Assembly: GCA_033763555.1 (NCBI GenBank) | Contig: JANRKK010000030.1 | Location: 3,019 to 67,018 of the forward strand | Source of the DNA: JALYJG01 sp033763555 | GTDB taxonomy: Bacteria; Pseudomonadota; Alphaproteobacteria; UBA9219 | DNA: 64,000 nt | Direction of reading: 5' to 3' | In this document: positions 60,015 through 64,000 of the stretch, one piece after another | Layout: every line of letters starts with the position of its first letter | Numbering within the stretch: the stretch's first letter is position 1 | Program-made: the position numbers and the translations under genes | Notes under the pieces: model-generated | What the model saw: only the letters and a program-made list of their open reading frames with translations | What the model was told of the DNA's origin: nothing | The model's database searches: none

Positions 60015-63000
60015 AACTCCTCCTTTTGGGTTACTTCACTTGCCAGATGAAAACGCTTATAAAGTGCCGGCAGCACCAGAAGAGTCAAAACGGTCGCCGT
60101 CATAAGGCCGCCGATCACGACGATGGCTAGAGGTTTTTGTACTTCAGCACCGGCACCATGTGAAATCGCCATTGGCACATAGCCAAGCGACGGAACCACG
60201 GTCGCCATGATCATGGCGCGCAAACGGCTAAGTGTGCCTTCGCGGATGGCCTCTTCTTCACCCATGCCGGATTGCACCAGCTGATTGATGCTGTTGATCA
60301 TCACAAGGCCGTTAAGCACCGAAATGCCGGAGAGCGCGATAAAACCGACGCCCGCCGAGATTGAAAACGGCATACCGATGATCAGAAGCGTGAATATCCC
60401 GCCAACAACGGCCAGTGGAATACCGCTGAACACCAATAAGGCCTGTTTGACCGAGTTAAGCGCGGTAAAGAGCAACAGGAAGATGATGAAGAAACAGGCG
60501 GGCACGACAACCATCAGCCGTTCGCTGGCTTCTTTCAGGTTCTTGAATTGCCCGCCCCATTCCAGCCAATAACCCGCCGGGATTTTTACCTGCGCGTCAG
60601 TCTTGGCTTGCGCCTCGGTGACAAAAGAACCGATATCGCGTCCGCGAATATTGGCTTGCACGACGATACGCCGTTTACCGTTCTCACGGCTGATCTGGTT
60701 CGGCCCTTCGGTAAGTTTCAGAGTTGCAACCTCTTTAAGCGGTAGGTAGCGCGGGCGGCTATGAGGGATGCCTTGCTTTTCGTCCGAGGTTTCGTTTTCC
60801 TCCGGCAGCAAGATCGGTAGATTTTCAATGGTCGCCAGATCGGCACGCAGATTATCCGGCAAACGAACCAGAATATCGAAACGGCGGTCGCCCTGGAAAA
60901 CCAATCCGGCCTCGCGGCCTCCGACCGCTATGGAAATAACATCAAGGACATCGCTGACATTGAGGCCGTATCTTGCGATGGCAGGCCGGTCGAGTTTTAT
61001 TTCAAGGAACGGCAAACCTTCGGTTTGCTCCATTTTAACGTCAGCCGATCCGCTTGTGCCTTGTAGCACCTTCATGATCTCGGACGCCGTTTTGCCCATA
61101 ACGGCAAAATCATCGCCGTAAACCTTTACGGCAACGTCGCCGCGCACACCGGCAATCAACTCGTTGAAGCGCATCTGAATAGGCTGGGTAAATTCGTAAC
61201 TGTTGCCCGGCACCTTTTGCACGGCTTCTTCGATACGGCGGATCAGTTCGGCTTTAGATAGATTCTTATCCGGCCACTCCTTCTGCGGTTTTAGAATGAT
61301 GAACGTATCGGACGCGTTCGCAGGCATGGGATCAGCCGCCATTTCCGCCGTACCTGTCTTGCCATAAACAAAAGCCACTTCCTTGAACTGGCTGATCACA
61401 TTTTCAATACGGAATTGTATGTCTTGTGACTGAGTAAGCGATGTGCTTGGAATGCGTACAGATTGCATGGCAATGTCGCCTTCGTCGAGCGTCGGAATAA
61501 ACTCACGTCCTAAAAAGCCGAAAGCGATAATGGCCAGAAAGAACAAGCTTGCCGCTACCAAGCTGGTTTTTATCGGCTTCGCCAAAGCGCCTTCGAGCCA
61601 AGGCAGATAAAAAGCCTTGGCCTTGTCCATCAGTTTGCCCTCACCTTCTTTGACCCTGTTCTTTACGAAAATAGCGATCATCGCCGGAACAAAAGTAATC
61701 GAAAGCACGAAAGCTGCCGCAAGAGCCAGAATGACAGTAATTGCCATCGGCTCGAACATTTTGCCTTCGACGCCGGTGAAAGTGAGCATCGGCAGATAGA
61801 CGACGATGATGATCGCCTGACCGAAAACGATGGGCTTGATGATTTCCTTGCCCGCCAACATTACCTCGTGAAGGCGTTCCTTCAGGTTCAAGGTGCGTCC
61901 TAATTCCTGCTGAGTGTGCGAAAGCCTATGCAGACAGTTCTCGGTGATGATGATCGCGCCATCGACGATAAGACCGAAGTCAAGCGCCCCCAAACTCATA
62001 AGATTGCCGCTCAGGCCAATTTTAATCATGCCGATGAACGTCATCAGCATCGAGATCGGTATGACGAGTGCCGTTATCATAGCGGCGCGAATATTACCGA
62101 GTACGAGAAACAGAACGGCAATAACCAGAAGCGCGCCTTCGGTCAGATTGCGTTCGACGGTAGAGATGGTTCGGTCGACAAGAACCGTTCGGTTAAGAAC
62201 CGTTTTCGCCTCTATATCGGGCGGTAGGGATTTAACGATGGCCTTTAGTTTGGCATCGACAGCCTCGGATACGGTTCGGCTGTTTGCGCCAATCAACATT
62301 AGAGCCGTGCCGACCACCACTTCCTGACCGTTTTCCGATGCCGATCCGGTGCGCAATTCCTTGCCGATGCCGACTTCCGCGATGTCGCGCAGATAAACCG
62401 GAACGCCTTGCCGGGTGGTAACGACGATATCACCGATTTCCTCTGCCGTATTGATACGGCCATCGGCACGCACGACATAGGCTTCACCGTTCTTTTCAAT
62501 ATATCCCGCGCCTGTACTGGCGTTATTCTTTTCAACCGCTTCGATAATATCTTTGAAGCTAAGGCCGAGGGCGACAAGTTTTTCAGGATAAGGTTGCACA
62601 TGATATTGTCGTACATAACCGCCGATACCATCGACACCGGCGACGCCGGGTACGCCTTTCAATTGCGGGCGGATGATCCAATCCTCAACGGTGCGTAGAT
62701 AAGAAGCGAGTTCGACGGGAGTCTTTAGTTTTTGACCTTCGGGCGTAAGGTATGAACCGTCTTTTTGCCAACCGGCTTCGCCTTCGGTCGAGGCTGCACC
62801 TTTTCCGCTGGAATGCACGAAACGCACCGTCCACATATAGATTTCGCCAAGGCCGGTCGATATCGCACCCATGCGAGGTTCCGCGCCAACCGGCAGGCTT
62901 TCCTTAGCTTCGGCCAGCCGTTCATTCACTTGCTGGCGAGCGAAATAAATATCGACATTATCTTCGAAAATCGCCGTTACCTGGCTGAAGCCATTACGCG

Positions 63001-63256
63001 ATATCGAGCGCGTATTTGAAAGCCCCGGAATACCGGCCAAGGCTGTCTCAACAGGGAATGTGACCTGTTTTTCAATTTCGGTGGGCGATAAGGCCGGGGC
63101 GGTCGTGTTGATCTGTACCTGCACATTCGTGATATCCGGCACCGCATCGATCGGCAGGTTTTGAAGGGAATAAAGGCCGAAGGCGGCAATTGCCACAGTC
63201 AATAGTGCGACCAGATAACGATGATGCAGCGAAAATCCGAGAATACGTTCGATCAT
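60011..63256 (-). CDS. czcA: heavy-metal efflux RND pump (CzcA family)
   Basis: 1081 residues, full length. Starts MIERILGFSLHHRYLVAL. The heavy-metal RND signature VDAVPDITNVQVQINT is at about 35-50, the proton-relay stretch DFGLIVDGAIIITEN around residue 420, and a second membrane half with SGISVLNGLVMINSI. Twelve membrane helices and two large periplasmic loops are implied. It drives divalent metal (Zn, Cd, Co, or possibly Cu/Ag) out across the envelope with the adaptor encoded next upstream; the outer-membrane component is not in the window. The exact metal cannot be read by eye. Confidence 0.95.
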   Translation of the reverse strand: MIERILGFSLHHRYLVALLTVAIAAFGLYSLQNLPIDAVPDITNVQVQINTTAPALSPTEIEKQVTFPVETALAGIPGLSNTRSISRNGFSQVTAIFEDNVDIYFARQQVNERLAEAKESLPVGAEPRMGAISTGLGEIYMWTVRFVHSSGKGAASTEGEAGWQKDGSYLTPEGQKLKTPVELASYLRTVEDWIIRPQLKGVPGVAGVDGIGGYVRQYHVQPYPEKLVALGLSFKDIIEAVEKNNASTGAGYIEKNGEAYVVRADGRINTAEEIGDIVVTTRQGVPVYLRDIAEVGIGKELRTGSASENGQEVVVGTALMLIGANSRTVSEAVDAKLKAIVKSLPPDIEAKTVLNRTVLVDRTISTVERNLTEGALLVIAVLFLVLGNIRAAMITALVIPISMLMTFIGMIKIGLSGNLMSLGALDFGLIVDGAIIITENCLHRLSHTQQELGRTLNLKERLHEVMLAGKEIIKPIVFGQAIIIVVYLPMLTFTGVEGKMFEPMAITVILALAAAFVLSITFVPAMIAIFVKNRVKEGEGKLMDKAKAFYLPWLEGALAKPIKTSLVAASLFFLAIIAFGFLGREFIPTLDEGDIAMQSVRIPSTSLTQSQDIQFRIENVISQFKEVAFVYGKTGTAEMAADPMPANASDTFIILKPQKEWPDKNLSKAELIRRIEEAVQKVPGNSYEFTQPIQMRFNELIAGVRGDVAVKVYGDDFAVMGKTASEIMKVLQGTSGSADVKMEQTEGLPFLEIKLDRPAIARYGLNVSDVLDVISIAVGGREAGLVFQGDRRFDILVRLPDNLRADLATIENLPILLPEENETSDEKQGIPHSRPRYLPLKEVATLKLTEGPNQISRENGKRRIVVQANIRGRDIGSFVTEAQAKTDAQVKIPAGYWLEWGGQFKNLKEASERLMVVVPACFFIIFLLLFTALNSVKQALLVFSGIPLAVVGGIFTLLIIGMPFSISAGVGFIALSGISVLNGLVMINSINQLVQSGMGEEEAIREGTLSRLRAMIMATVVPSLGYVPMAISHGAGAEVQKPLAIVVIGGLMTATVLTLLVLPALYKRFHLASEVTQKEEL

Positions 63257-63261
63257 GATCT

Positions 63262-64000
63262 TTAGTCCTCGTCTTTCGCACCGGCTTTACCGATATCGGC
63301 TTTGATCAGAAAACTGTTCTGGCTGACATAGGCTTCGCCTTCTTTAAGTCCGTCGATCACCTCCGCCCAATCGGGGTCGCTCATGCCCGTCTTGATCGGA
63401 CGCATGGAATATCGGTCGCCGTCCTGGATAAAAATAACTGTCTTACCTTCCATGCGTTGAATGGCAGACGTTTTAACGCCGAGCGGCACTTGCTTTTCAT
63501 TGACCATCACGTCGCCGCGCACCGTCATACCGGAATGCCATAACCCTTCCGTATTCGGCAACGTAACGCGGGCAACAATGGTCTGGCTTGACGCTTCAGC
63601 GACCGGCGAGACGACGGTGATTGCAGCCTCACCGGTATGTTCACCTTCAAAACTGATAACACGCACTTTTTGTCCGCTTTGGATGCGGTCAATATCGCGC
63701 GGGAAAACATGAAATTCAGCCCAAACGTCAGATACATTGGCTACGGTAAAGAGCGGTTGATCTCCGGCAACGTCACCGACGTTTGTGTTGCGGGCCAAAA
63801 TCACGCCGTTGATAGGTGATTTGACCGGATAGACCTGAAGGCTGTCATTGCTTTCAACCATTGCCAGCACATCGCCGGTGTTTACGGCCTCGCCAAGTCC
63901 TTTCTTGACTTCACGCACAATGCCGGGAAAACGCGCCTTAACCTGGGCGGTGGTATTCTGGTTGAGCGTGATACGTCCGGTAAGCGTAATTGTTTCATGC
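63262..64000 (-). CDS. czcB: periplasmic adaptor of the metal RND pump (CzcB family), 5' end outside window
   Basis: The frame runs uninterrupted to the window edge, so the start lies beyond it. The visible part holds the lipoyl/barrel-sandwich halves (VKARFPGIVREVKKGLGEAV, SPINGVILARNTNVGDVAG), a beta-barrel (VWAEFHVFPRDIDRIQSGQKV) and the membrane-proximal region (VPLGVKTSAIQRMEGKTVIF). The adaptor links CzcA to an outer-membrane channel. Five bases separate it from czcA. An internal GTG at 63918 is not the real start, since conserved adaptor sequence (TLTGRITLNQNTTAQ) precedes it. Confidence 0.93.
   Translation of the reverse strand, partial: HETITLTGRITLNQNTTAQVKARFPGIVREVKKGLGEAVNTGDVLAMVESNDSLQVYPVKSPINGVILARNTNVGDVAGDQPLFTVANVSDVWAEFHVFPRDIDRIQSGQKVRVISFEGEHTGEAAITVVSPVAEASSQTIVARVTLPNTEGLWHSGMTVRGDVMVNEKQVPLGVKTSAIQRMEGKTVIFIQDGDRYSMRPIKTGMSDPDWAEVIDGLKEGEAYVSQNSFLIKADIGKAGAKDED

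Overview
The window looks like chromosomal DNA of a free-living, flagellated alphaproteobacterium. The evidence is the DUF4167 protein, the sdhCDAB order, a SUF operon headed by an Rrf2 regulator, a Zur/Zur-box pair, ornithine decarboxylase behind a long structured leader, and the fliQ-fliR-flhB block. I cannot name a genus from sequence alone. The core part has few gaps and many ATGA start/stop overlaps. From about 48.2 kb the DNA becomes visibly more AT-rich and its gene content changes to an accessory or mobilizable region.

Layout. 0-7.5 kb: end of rpsF, rpsR, a DUF2232 membrane protein and rplI; queE; a Cys-rich 38-aa lipoprotein; a secreted chalcone-isomerase-like protein; a protein made of three winged-helix-like modules; then a TPR/glycosyltransferase and a DUF5672 glycosyltransferase facing away from each other. 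7.6-13.3 kb: tRNA-Glu, livG, livF and three tandem branched-chain-amino-acid-type binding proteins (the first frameshifted) with no permease genes, then a DedA/YqaA-type membrane protein. 13.3-23.2 kb (minus): pepN and a suf operon, read as regulator, sufB, two intruding genes, sufC, sufD, a GNAT gene, a palindromic element, sufS, sufU, sufT. 23.2-26.1 kb: zur, a Zur-box-like palindrome and a TonB-dependent receptor, probably for zinc. 26.2-30.3 kb: sdhCDAB split by two extra genes. 30.5-34.2 kb: DUF4167, dapF, mtaB, ftsY. 34.3-40.1 kb: an HTH-AMP nucleosidase fusion behind a promoter that predicts a leaderless mRNA, fliQRflhB and an STT3-like GT-C membrane protein. 40.1-44.3 kb: polyamine genes, namely ornithine decarboxylase with its leader and a candidate 14-aa upstream ORF, then aguA-aguB. 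44.3-48.2 kb (minus): a GT2 glycosyltransferase lacking its N-terminus, a large membrane protein, rlmE and a small membrane protein.

At 48184-48216 a dyad (13-nt arms, 7-nt centre) sits exactly where homology to the GT2 gene stops, so this may be the recombination junction of an island. The island holds a DUF6338-type membrane protein with two paralogous proline-rich microproteins, an unknown TPR protein, a three-gene operon led by an XRE regulator, an HNH-like protein, and a mobilization module (oriT-like hairpins, MobC-like protein, relaxase, DUF736). A heavy-metal resistance block follows: P-type ATPase, three tandem paralogous small lipoproteins, CzcA-type RND pump and CzcB-type adaptor running off the window. 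No integrase, replication or type IV secretion gene is visible, so the element would need partners outside the window. The best candidates for something undescribed are the DUF6338/microprotein cluster, the XRE three-gene operon, the three metal-linked lipoproteins, the HTH-AMP nucleosidase fusion and the two genes inside the sdh operon.
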